From contig JADKCV010000021.1 of the NCBI GenBank assembly GCA_016718655.1, forward strand, positions 6,905 through 70,904: a stretch of DNA of 64,000 nucleotides, in the 5' to 3' direction. Within the stretch, counting starts at the first letter, position 1. Each line of letters begins with the position of its first letter. A model generated the notes under the pieces. That model searched no databases. It saw nothing but the letters and a program-made list of their open reading frames with translations, and had not been told where the DNA came from. Source of the DNA: Flavobacteriales bacterium (GTDB lineage Bacteria; Bacteroidota; Bacteroidia; Flavobacteriales_F; PHOS-HE28). The position numbers were made by a program, and so were the translations under genes. This document shows, one piece after another, positions 26,218-34,414 of this stretch.

Positions 26218-28008
26218 ATGCACACATCATCCATGCTCCGGTCCTTCTCCATCCTAGCGGTCGCCATCGTGAGCGTCCCCCCTCTTTTCGCTCAGGACCT
26301 GCCCATAGGTCTTGCACCACATGAGCTCCCCTTGATCAGGGAGTACCGCGATACCAGGGCAGGGCAAGCCCGCGGCATCACCACGCCCCCTGCGTTCCCT
26401 GTGCGGACCATGGCCGAGTGGGAGGAGGTGCAGAGTGTGGTCATCACGTGGGCGAGCTACACGGGTATCCTGAAGCAGATCGTACGTGCTGCAAAGGAGG
26501 AGTGCGAGGTCATCATCGTATGCCAGGACCCATCCGAGGTCACATCGGTGCTGCTCAACGGTAGCTACGGCGGTCCCCTGTCCGATCTGGACGGTATCAC
26601 CTTCCTGGAGGCCGATTACAACAGCATCTGGGTACGGGATTTCGGGCCGGAGACCATCTATGCCAATGAGGTCGATTCGCTCTTCCTGTTGGATTGGATC
26701 TACAATCGCCCACGTCCGGAGGATGATGCGCTCAGTGATGCGCTGGGCACAGCCAAAGGGATCGAAGTGTTCAGCACGTCACAAGCGCCTTATGACCTGG
26801 TGCATACCGGAGGGAACTTCATGAGCGACGGTTTTGGAACGGCGTTCAGCAGTGAGCTGGTGCTGGAGGAGAACGGCCCGATCGGTGAATTCAACCAGAC
26901 CAGTCGTGATGAGGCCGGCGTGGACCAGATGATGCAGCAGTTCATGGGTATCGTTCCGGGTCGCTATGTGAAGATGCAGCAGTTGCTGTACGACAATATC
27001 AACCACATCGACATGCATATGAAGCTGATCGATGAGGAGACCCTGCTCGTGGGTGAGTTCCCGCTGGGACAGAGCGACGGCCCGCGCATCGAGGCCAATC
27101 TGCAAGGCATCATCAACGATGTTCCTTCCGTGTTCGGCGATCCCTATCGGGTCGTGCGCGTGCCCATGCCGCCCAGTACGAGCGGTGGGCTCCCCCCGAA
27201 TGCCAGTTACCGCACCTATGCCAATAATGTCTTCATCAATGGGACAGTGCTCGTTCCCACCTACCGCACGGAGTATGACACCACCGGTCTACGGATCCTG
27301 CGCGAGGCACTGCCTGGGTACAACGTGGTCGGCATCGATTGTGATGAGCAGGCACAGAATATCATCAGCGCAAGTGGTGCCATCCATTGCATCACCAAGT
27401 GTATCGGTGTTCCCGATCCGTTGCTGATCCGCCATCAGCGGCTGGCGGATACCTACAACACTGTGGATCCGTATCCCGTGGAGGCCTACATCCGGCATAA
27501 GAGCGGCATCGCATCGGCACAGGTGTACTGGACCATCGATACCCTGCTGGGTTATTCTCCGGTCCCGATGACCGCCACGGAAGGTGATGTCTGGACCGCT
27601 GCACTTCCAGCGCAGCCTGCGGGCTCCGTGGTGTACTACTACATCGAGGCCACTGCCAATGCAGGCAAGGTCCAAGTGCGTCCGCTTGTCGCACCGCAGG
27701 GTTGGTGGCGTTTCAACGTGCTTGATCTGAATACTTCGGTCGGGCCGATCGCAAGCACAGTGGTGGTCGATGTGTTCCCCAATCCGACCTCCTCGTTAGT
27801 GATGGTCACGCTCGATGGTCCCGGCGCGCACACCGCCGAGGTCGACCTGGTCGATGTGCTTGGACGTTCAGTGAAGGTCCTGCATCGTGGTCCCGTCCAT
27901 GCTGATCGGCGCGTGTTCGCTGATCTCAGCAGCGTGCCATCCGGCAGCTACCTGGTCATCGTGAAGAGCCAAGGTGCGCGTGCGGTCAGGCCGTTGGTCA
28001 AGAATTGA
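26218..28008 (+). CDS. T9SS-secreted peptidylarginine/agmatine deiminase-family enzyme
   Basis: A 596-residue protein. The signal peptide ends near 'LFAQ'. The deiminase domain (about 40-430) keeps the catalytic set: Asp in 'IWVRDFGP', His in the 'GGNFMSDG' region ('VHTGGNF'), His and Asp in 'NHIDMHMKL', and the nucleophile Cys in 'GAIHCIT'. An 'NRPRP' motif sits where Porphyromonas PPAD has its substrate-selecting Arg pair, as I recall. An Ig-like domain (about 435-500) and T9SS domain ('VFPNPTSS') follow: the PPAD order. PPAD citrullinates C-terminal Arg of proteins; agmatine deiminase is the alternative. Either ATG 26218 or 26233 may be used. A perfect hairpin terminator follows. Confidence 0.85.
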   Translation: MHTSSMLRSFSILAVAIVSVPPLFAQDLPIGLAPHELPLIREYRDTRAGQARGITTPPAFPVRTMAEWEEVQSVVITWASYTGILKQIVRAAKEECEVIIVCQDPSEVTSVLLNGSYGGPLSDLDGITFLEADYNSIWVRDFGPETIYANEVDSLFLLDWIYNRPRPEDDALSDALGTAKGIEVFSTSQAPYDLVHTGGNFMSDGFGTAFSSELVLEENGPIGEFNQTSRDEAGVDQMMQQFMGIVPGRYVKMQQLLYDNINHIDMHMKLIDEETLLVGEFPLGQSDGPRIEANLQGIINDVPSVFGDPYRVVRVPMPPSTSGGLPPNASYRTYANNVFINGTVLVPTYRTEYDTTGLRILREALPGYNVVGIDCDEQAQNIISASGAIHCITKCIGVPDPLLIRHQRLADTYNTVDPYPVEAYIRHKSGIASAQVYWTIDTLLGYSPVPMTATEGDVWTAALPAQPAGSVVYYYIEATANAGKVQVRPLVAPQGWWRFNVLDLNTSVGPIASTVVVDVFPNPTSSLVMVTLDGPGAHTAEVDLVDVLGRSVKVLHRGPVHADRRVFADLSSVPSGSYLVIVKSQGARAVRPLVKN

Positions 28009-28017
28009 TCGGCCCAC

Positions 28018-28068
28018 GTGTGTGAATGGGAAAGCCCGGACCTTGTCCGGGCTTTCCCATTCACACAC
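28018..28068. terminator. Perfect 24-bp hairpin, bidirectional terminator
   Basis: The arms 28018-28041 and 28045-28068 are exact reverse complements around a 3-nt CTT loop. It lies between convergent genes ending at 28008 and 28079. The stem has a GC-rich centre and a GAAA/TTTC step, so either strand can terminate. Confidence 0.85.
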
Positions 28069-28078
28069 GCCGACAGCA

Positions 28079-30241
28079 CTAATCGGCTTTCACGAATCGG
28101 CCGAGATAGCGGCCGGTGCCGTCTTGCAAGAGATAGGTGCCAGTGGATAGGTGGTACACATCCATCGAGACCTGGTCCATACCGTTCACGGAATGTTCAC
28201 CCAGGTTACGGCCCTGTGCATCGACAATTCGCAAGGTCTGGATCGTGCTCGTCCCATTGATCCGTAGCACATCCGTCACAGGTACAGGGGAGAGGGTAAC
28301 GGTGGGGGACGTGGAAGGACCGTGGATGGCCGTATTGATGTCCGATTCGATGCAAAGTGAGAAGGTGCCGGCTTGGGGACCGCCCCCGTTCCATGCGCGG
28401 ATCAGGAAGTCCGTGTTCGCTGGAAGACCGGCCACGTTGATGGGGTCGGTCACCTCCGTCCAACACGCGATGTAGGTCAGTTCCGCACAACTCGTATACA
28501 AGGCCAGGTTCACCACCTCAGCGGTAAGGGCTTCGGCCTGGATGCTGATGCTGGTTGCGAAACCGGAATTGAACGAGTACCAGAGATCGATGATGGGCGC
28601 GAACGGGTCGCACTCCGGATTCGGTACCGGTGAACCATAGGCACAGGTGTTGTCACCGGTGCTTGCTTCGCAACCACCGATGGGCTGTATCGCGAGTAGG
28701 GTGGCCACGGCGCATTCATCGTTCTCGGCGATGTCGCAACCAGGTGCGCACGTTACGCTCAACGTGAACGTCCCTTGCGCTTGTTGGTATCCATGCACCA
28801 GTACGAGGTATTCAGTGCCGATCGTGCTTGGGAAGATCACCTGGCTGCTATTGCCGGCACAACCCGGAGAGTCATCATTGCCGCCGACACAGGTCAACGC
28901 CTCGCACCCACCGGTGAACACACTGATCTTGCTGTCGAAGTTGGTGGCCCCGCAGGTGGCCATGGTGATCGTCTCACCGGTACCGATGAAGCTGTACCAA
29001 ACACCCTTGGTGGTGATGTTGGAAGGGCCACAGGTCGGGCCTTCCGGCACCAGACCCAAGGTGGTGTTGCCGTCCAGACCTGCCCCACAGGTCAACGGGA
29101 GGGCGTTGCTGCAAAGCGCGTTCGCTGCCAGTGCCTCTTCCACCGTGGTGAAAGCTAAGGGACCCACCGGGGTGCTCAGGTCCCCGTTCCCGCAATCCAA
29201 CGTGATGTACACTTCGTATTCCGTGGCCAGGGTGAGTCCTGTGATCGTGAGCGGTGGACCATCCGTGCCGCTGATACCGGTGACCACGGTACCCGTTCCC
29301 GGCGTGAAGCCCAAGGGTCCGTATTCCACGGAAAAGGTCGAACCCGGCTCGTTGGAGGTCCAATCCAACGTGGCGAACACATCGTATGCCACCACGTTCA
29401 CGTTCGTGGGAGTTCCGCAGGTCTGGCAGGACCGGACCAGATCGAACGTGCCGGTGGCGCCATTATAGCCTTGCACCAAGGCATGATAGGTGGCTCCGAT
29501 CTCTGTCTCGAAGGTCACTGTGGAGCACGTGCCGAGCCCGGGGGTGTCGTCGTTCCCGATCACGCAGGTCAACGCACCGCATTCGCCTGAATACACGTTG
29601 ATCTTGCTGTCATAGCTCGGGGACGGGCAGGTGCTGAGCGTTACCTGGTCGCCATCACCGGCGAAGGTGAACCAGACTCCCGGCGCGGAAATGGAGGTCC
29701 CGCATTCATCCACCTGATCATCGGTGGAACCGGTGGTGGTTCCTGGAATGGTCTGGCCACACGCGATCGCTGCAGCCCCTTCACACAGATCGGGCGAAAG
29801 TTCCAAGCAGGCCACGCTGAGCAGGAAGGTACCGGTAAGCGCGTTGTACCCTTGAACGAGTATGTGGTAAGTGATATCCGCAGTGGCGGCGAATGACGTG
29901 GTGGAGCCCAGTTCACAGGCATCATCATTACCGGTAACGCAGACCAGGGCATCACACGTGCCCTGGTACACATTGATCTTGGTGTCGTAGTCGAATGCAG
30001 CACAGGTGCTCAGCGTGATCTGGCCGGCCACGCCTTCCAGCCTGTACCACACGCCGGGCGCCGTGATACCGGTGACACAGTCCTCCACCGCATCGGCCGT
30101 GGCATCCACGGTGGTCCCTGAATAACTGTTGCCGCAGGTGACCGGGATGGCATCCGCACATTGATCGTTCAACGGCGCTTGGCCATGTGCGGTGAGGTAT
30201 CCGAGGAACAGTGTTGGAAGGAGTAGTAGCGTTCTGGTCAT
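28079..30241 (-). CDS. T9SS-secreted repeat protein with fibronectin type III domain
   Basis: A 720-residue protein with signal peptide (1-20). Beta-sandwich repeats of about 120 residues carry 'APGVWY', 'TLSTC', 'DSKINVY', 'GNDD' and 'YHALVQGY' motifs. Two lie before and two after a fibronectin type III domain (about 270-365), the last copy being divergent. A T9SS C-terminal domain follows ('LSPVPVTDVLRING'). The repeats resemble pre-peptidase C-terminal domains. No enzyme motif is present; binding or adhesion is inferred. A box TACCTTTC lies 19 nt upstream (30261-30268). Confidence 0.8.
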   Translation of the reverse strand: MTRTLLLLPTLFLGYLTAHGQAPLNDQCADAIPVTCGNSYSGTTVDATADAVEDCVTGITAPGVWYRLEGVAGQITLSTCAAFDYDTKINVYQGTCDALVCVTGNDDACELGSTTSFAATADITYHILVQGYNALTGTFLLSVACLELSPDLCEGAAAIACGQTIPGTTTGSTDDQVDECGTSISAPGVWFTFAGDGDQVTLSTCPSPSYDSKINVYSGECGALTCVIGNDDTPGLGTCSTVTFETEIGATYHALVQGYNGATGTFDLVRSCQTCGTPTNVNVVAYDVFATLDWTSNEPGSTFSVEYGPLGFTPGTGTVVTGISGTDGPPLTITGLTLATEYEVYITLDCGNGDLSTPVGPLAFTTVEEALAANALCSNALPLTCGAGLDGNTTLGLVPEGPTCGPSNITTKGVWYSFIGTGETITMATCGATNFDSKISVFTGGCEALTCVGGNDDSPGCAGNSSQVIFPSTIGTEYLVLVHGYQQAQGTFTLSVTCAPGCDIAENDECAVATLLAIQPIGGCEASTGDNTCAYGSPVPNPECDPFAPIIDLWYSFNSGFATSISIQAEALTAEVVNLALYTSCAELTYIACWTEVTDPINVAGLPANTDFLIRAWNGGGPQAGTFSLCIESDINTAIHGPSTSPTVTLSPVPVTDVLRINGTSTIQTLRIVDAQGRNLGEHSVNGMDQVSMDVYHLSTGTYLLQDGTGRYLGRFVKAD

Positions 30242-30260
30242 GAGGGTCGGATTGACCGTG

Positions 30261-30268
30261 GAAAGGTA
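30261..30268 (-). promoter_or_regulatory. Candidate -7 box of the fibronectin repeat protein gene
   Basis: TACCTTTC on the minus strand, one base from TAnnTTTG, lies 19 nt before the ATG at 30241. Confidence 0.45.
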
Positions 30269-30305
30269 GCGAATGGGTGGGGCAGGGCAGGCCGGACCCG
30301 GGTAT

Positions 30306-31061
30306 TCACTTCCTGCGGGTCTTCATGCGATCGGCATCCTCATGGAAATAGTACCGCAGATCGACCGTGAGGTAACTCCCATCCAGCGTTCCGCGCATCG
30401 TGTACGGGAAGAAGTTCTGAGCGTAGTAGGTCAGGTCCGCCACGGCGATGGATCCGAACGGCCGATGGAAGCTGGCCCCCAGGTAGAAATATCCTGAACC
30501 CTCGGTGCGGTACTCCACCCCCAGGTTGGCCAACGTGGCGAACTGGGCCCAGTCGTTCCGGAACACGTAGATCCGGCCCCGCTCCACATCCTTCTGCACG
30601 TCGCTCGGGTATGCATCGAAGGAGAATCCCAGCGCTGCGTTCATCCACATCCGTTCTCCCAAACGGATATAGGCCAAAGCGGCCACCGGTACCTCGTATC
30701 CCACGTACCGGAATCGTTCCGATGCCGAGTAGCCATTGGTGTCGTTCACCAGCGAATAGCCATAGTTGCGTTGGATCTGGGAGATCCCGGTCTCGAACGA
30801 GATGGTATTGCTCACACCCACGCGCACCGACATGCCGAAGGCATATCCTCCGGTGAGTTCGATGGCACCGGAAAGATGTACACGCTCCAGCGTGATCTCA
30901 GGGTCGAAAAGGTCGAGGGGTACCACGGGCTTCACTTGTATGCCTAGCGTGGTCACTCCGGCTTGGGCTACAATGAGCGTGGGCACCAGGCTCCCGGTGA
31001 ATAGCGATACGGCACAGAGGAACGGGTGCCATTCGAACGGGAGAAGGAAGCGTTGACGCAT
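30306..31061 (-). CDS. Predicted outer-membrane beta-barrel protein
   Basis: A 251-residue product. The start at 31061 overlaps the stop of the M23 gene by one base (TGATG); the longer ATG at 31142 lies inside that gene. A signal peptide (about residues 1-33) is followed by alternating amphipathic strands ('FGMSVRVGVSNTISFETGISQ', 'YLGASFHRPFGSIAV') and a final 'LTVDLRYYFHED', as in small outer-membrane barrels. No family could be named. Coupling to an M23 peptidase suggests a cell-envelope role. Confidence 0.65.
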   Translation of the reverse strand: MRQRFLLPFEWHPFLCAVSLFTGSLVPTLIVAQAGVTTLGIQVKPVVPLDLFDPEITLERVHLSGAIELTGGYAFGMSVRVGVSNTISFETGISQIQRNYGYSLVNDTNGYSASERFRYVGYEVPVAALAYIRLGERMWMNAALGFSFDAYPSDVQKDVERGRIYVFRNDWAQFATLANLGVEYRTEGSGYFYLGASFHRPFGSIAVADLTYYAQNFFPYTMRGTLDGSYLTVDLRYYFHEDADRMKTRRK

Positions 31062-32203
31062 CACTGGTCCTTGTCTCGGCCGACGACGAGTTCCTGACCC
31101 ACGGAAAGACGGGTCCTGCGACCGATACCGTTCAAGGAGCACAGGTCGTCCACGCTGGTTCCGTAACGATCAGCGATAGCCTGAAGGTGTTCACCCCGCT
31201 GCACCACATGGGTATTGGCATCGCGGGGGAACGCGACGAAAGACCACCGGGTGCGCTTCAGGACGAATTCATTGGTGGTCAATGCACCCGAGGAAAGGTC
31301 CAAGAACCGTAAGGGGTCTATGGGCAAACCTTTGAAGCGCACTTCCAAATGAAGGTGAGGGCCCGTGCTTCGACCCGTGTTGCCCCCTGTACCGATGACC
31401 GTGCCGGCGTCCACCTCCATGCCGATACCGACCTTGATGCGGTGCAAGTGGGCGTAGTAGGTCTCCAATCCATTGAAGTGGCGGATCACCACCAGTCTGC
31501 CATAGCTACCGAACGAATTGGCGAAGCGCACCACACCTGGGAACATGGCCCTGACCGGTTCCCCTGTGCGCAGGTCCAGGTCGATCCCGTTATGGGCTCG
31601 TCCATTGCGCCACCCGAACCGGGAGGTGAGGACCCCGGGTACCGGTAATGCCATCCCACAACCATCCATTTCCTTGGTCAGAATGAGATGGGCCATGCTA
31701 TCTCCGGCCGAGAGTTCAGGGCCATAGGCATTGGCGTTGGATACATCCCAGGTCTTGTACAGGTCATGGCAGGGTATGGCTCCGTCCACCGACCAGCCTA
31801 CCGGATGACTGTGTTCCATTTCATCCTGGGTGGGTGCGGTACGGGCACTCAGAGCGACCTCGTTGATGAGCGCATACGGTACATCATCCAAGGCGAACAG
31901 TGAATCGACCAAGGTGGACACGTCGTTCTCCTTCATGCCACGGATCCGGCGGAACAACGCCAGGTCGCGAAGCCGGTCCTCCGAGGCATCGGGCAGTGAA
32001 CAAAGACTATCCCACAGGCACGACAAGGCATCGTCGCTCAAGTACAGGTCATCCTCGAACAATCGGCCATCCCCATAAAGCACCGTGGCCTCCACCACCT
32101 CGCCTGCGGGACCCTGTCCAGCCGAGGTCAACGTCAGCGAACACAGCACCGTCGCCATGACCGCGGCTAGCCACGGGAGAGGGGACTTGATCGGGGTGCT
32201 CAT
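31061..32203 (-). CDS. M23 family metallopeptidase with C-terminal LysM domain
   Basis: A 380-residue protein with signal peptide (1-30), a helical N-terminal half of unknown fold, and an M23 (LytM-type) peptidase domain at about 195-300. The zinc motifs are intact: 'RAHNGIDLD' (HxxxD) and 'HLHLEV' (HxH). A LysM module follows (about 330-378, 'THVVQRGEHLQAIADRYG'). It probably cuts peptidoglycan cross-bridges in the periplasm or activates amidases. Its stop overlaps the start of the barrel-protein gene. Confidence 0.9.
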   Translation of the reverse strand: MSTPIKSPLPWLAAVMATVLCSLTLTSAGQGPAGEVVEATVLYGDGRLFEDDLYLSDDALSCLWDSLCSLPDASEDRLRDLALFRRIRGMKENDVSTLVDSLFALDDVPYALINEVALSARTAPTQDEMEHSHPVGWSVDGAIPCHDLYKTWDVSNANAYGPELSAGDSMAHLILTKEMDGCGMALPVPGVLTSRFGWRNGRAHNGIDLDLRTGEPVRAMFPGVVRFANSFGSYGRLVVIRHFNGLETYYAHLHRIKVGIGMEVDAGTVIGTGGNTGRSTGPHLHLEVRFKGLPIDPLRFLDLSSGALTTNEFVLKRTRWSFVAFPRDANTHVVQRGEHLQAIADRYGTSVDDLCSLNGIGRRTRLSVGQELVVGRDKDQ

Positions 32204-32299
32204 CGATACATATATGACCTGAACGGACAGGAGGGGCGTGAAGATATCCGATCACCAGGAATGTTCGCCGAATGGGAATGGTCGACCGGGGTGTGGTCG

Positions 32300-32629
32300 T
32301 TATGAGGCCATGAAGTACCCCACCAGGGCCAATGTGACCAAGGCCCCCACACCGATCAGGACCAACCAGCGGAGGATACCGTCGGCAAGAAAGGGGGACC
32401 GGTGCCGGCCAAGTACGAGGTAGTTCGCTCGGACCGCCAGCTCCCGATGCCGCTGCTTCACGGCCACCAGGAAAGGAGGTTCCGAGGCTCCGTCGCTTTG
32501 ATACGCGATGCCCACCTTGTCCAACTCGGAACGGAATTCAACGGACAGGTCGGACCGACCGAACCGGAAAACGATCCAGTTCGGGTCCTCCGGATGATCG
32601 TCGTAATTGGTGATGTTCAGCAGGGCCAT
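32300..32629 (-). CDS. Hypothetical protein with C-terminal membrane anchor
   Basis: A 109-residue protein. It has a short alpha/beta region ('WIVFRFGRSDLSVEFRSELD', 'GIAYQSDGASEPPFLVAVK') and a single transmembrane segment at the C-terminus ('LVLIGVGALVTLALVGYFM'), so it is tail-anchored. The start at 32629 is chosen since the longer ATG at 32740 reads into the nitroreductase gene. It lies 7 nt after that gene's stop, probably in one operon. Family not recognised. Confidence 0.65.
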   Translation of the reverse strand: MALLNITNYDDHPEDPNWIVFRFGRSDLSVEFRSELDKVGIAYQSDGASEPPFLVAVKQRHRELAVRANYLVLGRHRSPFLADGILRWLVLIGVGALVTLALVGYFMAS

Positions 32630-32636
32630 GGGTGCA

Positions 32637-33224
32637 TCATTGATCGGCCCAGCGCACCACCTGGTCCAAGGGACGCCGGTGGTTCTTCGGCCAAGGGATG
32701 GCGGGATATCCGATATGGAACAGACCGAGTGCCAGGTCATCGGGACCCAGTTCGAGGAGATCCCGCATATCGGCTCCTGTCATGGGTCCACCGGTCGCCC
32801 AGAAGCCGGCCAACCCATACGCTGTGCAGGTCAGATGCATGTTCTGTACCGCGCAAGCCATGGCCAACAGTTCATCGCGTTCGCTCACCTTGCGCAGTGG
32901 GTCACGCACCATGCCGATCGCCACCACCACCGCGCTTTGCAGCGGGCGAAGCGTCACGTTCTCGTATTTCCGCTGTAGGAACTTGTCCGGTGGGGTCGTG
33001 CGGGTATACACCTCACCCAGGAATTTCGAGAGCCGTTCGCGACCCGGGCCGGTGTACACGGTGAAACGCCACGGCTGCGTCATCCCATGGGTAGGCGCCC
33101 AAGTGGCATTGGTCAGGATCCGTTCCACCACCTCCCGGTGCACTTCCCGGCCGCTCTGGTCCTTGGGCTGGATGGAACGTCGGTGCTTGATCAGTTCGGT
33201 GATCTCGCTTACGCTGAATTTCAT
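32637..33224 (-). CDS. Nitroreductase family protein
   Basis: A 195-residue FMN-dependent oxidoreductase of the nitroreductase fold. Features are 'IKHRRSIQP' (the RRSxR-like FMN-phosphate site), 'ATWAPTHGMTQPWRF' and the C-terminal 'LGLFHIGYP'. It probably reduces nitro or quinone compounds with NAD(P)H in the cytoplasm. The start at 33224 directly precedes the conserved helix; the 60 residues upstream in the same frame are arginine-rich and not conserved. A CTTTG box ends 4 nt before the ATG. Confidence 0.9.
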   Translation of the reverse strand: MKFSVSEITELIKHRRSIQPKDQSGREVHREVVERILTNATWAPTHGMTQPWRFTVYTGPGRERLSKFLGEVYTRTTPPDKFLQRKYENVTLRPLQSAVVVAIGMVRDPLRKVSERDELLAMACAVQNMHLTCTAYGLAGFWATGGPMTGADMRDLLELGPDDLALGLFHIGYPAIPWPKNHRRPLDQVVRWADQ

Positions 33225-33228
33225 GGTA

Positions 33229-33236
33229 CAAAGAGA
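33229..33236 (-). promoter_or_regulatory. Candidate -7 box 4 nt from the nitroreductase start
   Basis: TCTCTTTG on the minus strand keeps the TTTG half of the -7 consensus and ends 4 nt before the ATG. Confidence 0.4.
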
Positions 33237-33284
33237 AACGATCCTTTCCACCCCCGGGCAGCGTTCCTGTCGCCGTTGCCGTCT

Positions 33285-33292
33285 TACCTTCA
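33285..33292 (+). promoter_or_regulatory. Candidate -7 box of the T9SS protein at 33318
   Basis: TACCTTCA lies 25 nt before the ATG. It is a partial match to TAnnTTTG. Confidence 0.35.
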
Positions 33293-33317
33293 CCGACCGA
33301 TACTGAACACCAGCACC

Positions 33318-34310
33318 ATGAACCAACGCTACGCGTCGTTTTCGCTTTCCCTTGTGATCGCCACAGCCGTGGTCGCACAACCCACACTGACCACCACCAC
33401 CCATGTACCCGTAGTGGGTCAGACCGTGGCCCTCAAAACAGCTACCAACTTCACGTGGAACGGTCCTTCGGGTGCCGACGTCGAGATCAACTATTGGGAC
33501 CTGTTCCCGAGTGCGACGGGCAACCGCAATTTCTACTACGCGGCTGCGACCAGTGGTTTTCCCACTGCTTCGCTGGCCAGCACCGATGGCGGGAGTGATT
33601 CGACCTTCTGGTCATTGACCTCTGAGGGCCTCACGGTGGTTGGATTGCGCGGAACCCTTGAAGGGGCACTGACCTACACCGATCCGGTCGTGGAATTGAA
33701 ACTCCCGCTTTCCTTTGGCGGGTCATGGTCCGATGCGGGGACGGCGAACTACGTGGCCTTGGGCTTCCCGGTCACGCGTCTGGTCTCCTTGACGGGCGCG
33801 GCTGATGGGCACGGCACGTTGACCTTGCCCAATGTGTCGAACACGGAGGTGCTGCGCGTCAAGGTGCGGCGCCGGGTCACCGACAACAGCGCGTTGGCGG
33901 TGGTGACCAGGATCGCGAACATCACGTACTACTTCTCCGCCACTTCCGCTCACCCCTTGCTCAAGCTGACCGAGGATTCAACGTCCACGGGTATGGCATG
34001 GACGGTCGCACGTTCGGTGGAGTACATCGGCGATGCAGCGCTGGTAGGGCTCGATGAACTGGATGCTTCCGACGTGGTATTCACCGCCTTCCCCAATCCC
34101 GCCACCGATCGTGTCACGCTCGACCTTAGCGGTGATCAGCGTGCGGACCAAGTGGAACTGCTCGACATGCAAGGTCGGGTCGTACGTACTGAGCGGGTCA
34201 CTTCGGATGTGCATGTGATGAACATCCTCGGGGTTGCACCAGGGAATTACACCATCCGTACCACATTGAACGGAGCCGCTCTAGGTGTCCGTAGCATCGT
34301 GCTCCAGTAG
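33318..34310 (+). CDS. T9SS-secreted protein of unknown function
   Basis: A 330-residue protein with signal peptide (1-20) and a beta-rich central region without recognised domain ('FTWNGPSGADVEINYWDLFP', 'LTYTDPVVELKLPLSFGG'). A T9SS type A sorting domain follows ('AFPNPATDRVTLDLSG' to the end). Similar one-domain surface proteins are common in this phylum and unassigned. The start at 33318 opens the signal peptide; the longer ATG at 33087 overlaps the nitroreductase on the other strand. A terminator follows. Confidence 0.75.
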   Translation: MNQRYASFSLSLVIATAVVAQPTLTTTTHVPVVGQTVALKTATNFTWNGPSGADVEINYWDLFPSATGNRNFYYAAATSGFPTASLASTDGGSDSTFWSLTSEGLTVVGLRGTLEGALTYTDPVVELKLPLSFGGSWSDAGTANYVALGFPVTRLVSLTGAADGHGTLTLPNVSNTEVLRVKVRRRVTDNSALAVVTRIANITYYFSATSAHPLLKLTEDSTSTGMAWTVARSVEYIGDAALVGLDELDASDVVFTAFPNPATDRVTLDLSGDQRADQVELLDMQGRVVRTERVTSDVHVMNILGVAPGNYTIRTTLNGAALGVRSIVLQ

Positions 34311-34330
34311 CGAGCACTGATCTCCGTTGG

Positions 34331-34358
34331 GTGGCCCGCTCGGATCCGAGCGGGCCAC
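34331..34358 (+). terminator. Terminator after the T9SS protein gene
   Basis: A perfect 28-nt palindrome (left arm 34331-34344, right arm 34345-34358) with a GGATCC centre lies 20 nt after the stop, followed by TT. Confidence 0.75.
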
Positions 34359-34399
34359 TTCATTCCGGTACCTTGTGAACCGGAGGTGGTGTTCGGTGT

Positions 34400-34407
34400 T
34401 ATCTTAC
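34400..34407 (+). promoter_or_regulatory. Candidate -7 box of the VWA-AAA operon
   Basis: TATCTTAC lies 7 nt before the ATG at 34415. Confidence 0.35.
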
Positions 34408-34414
34408 CATCATC

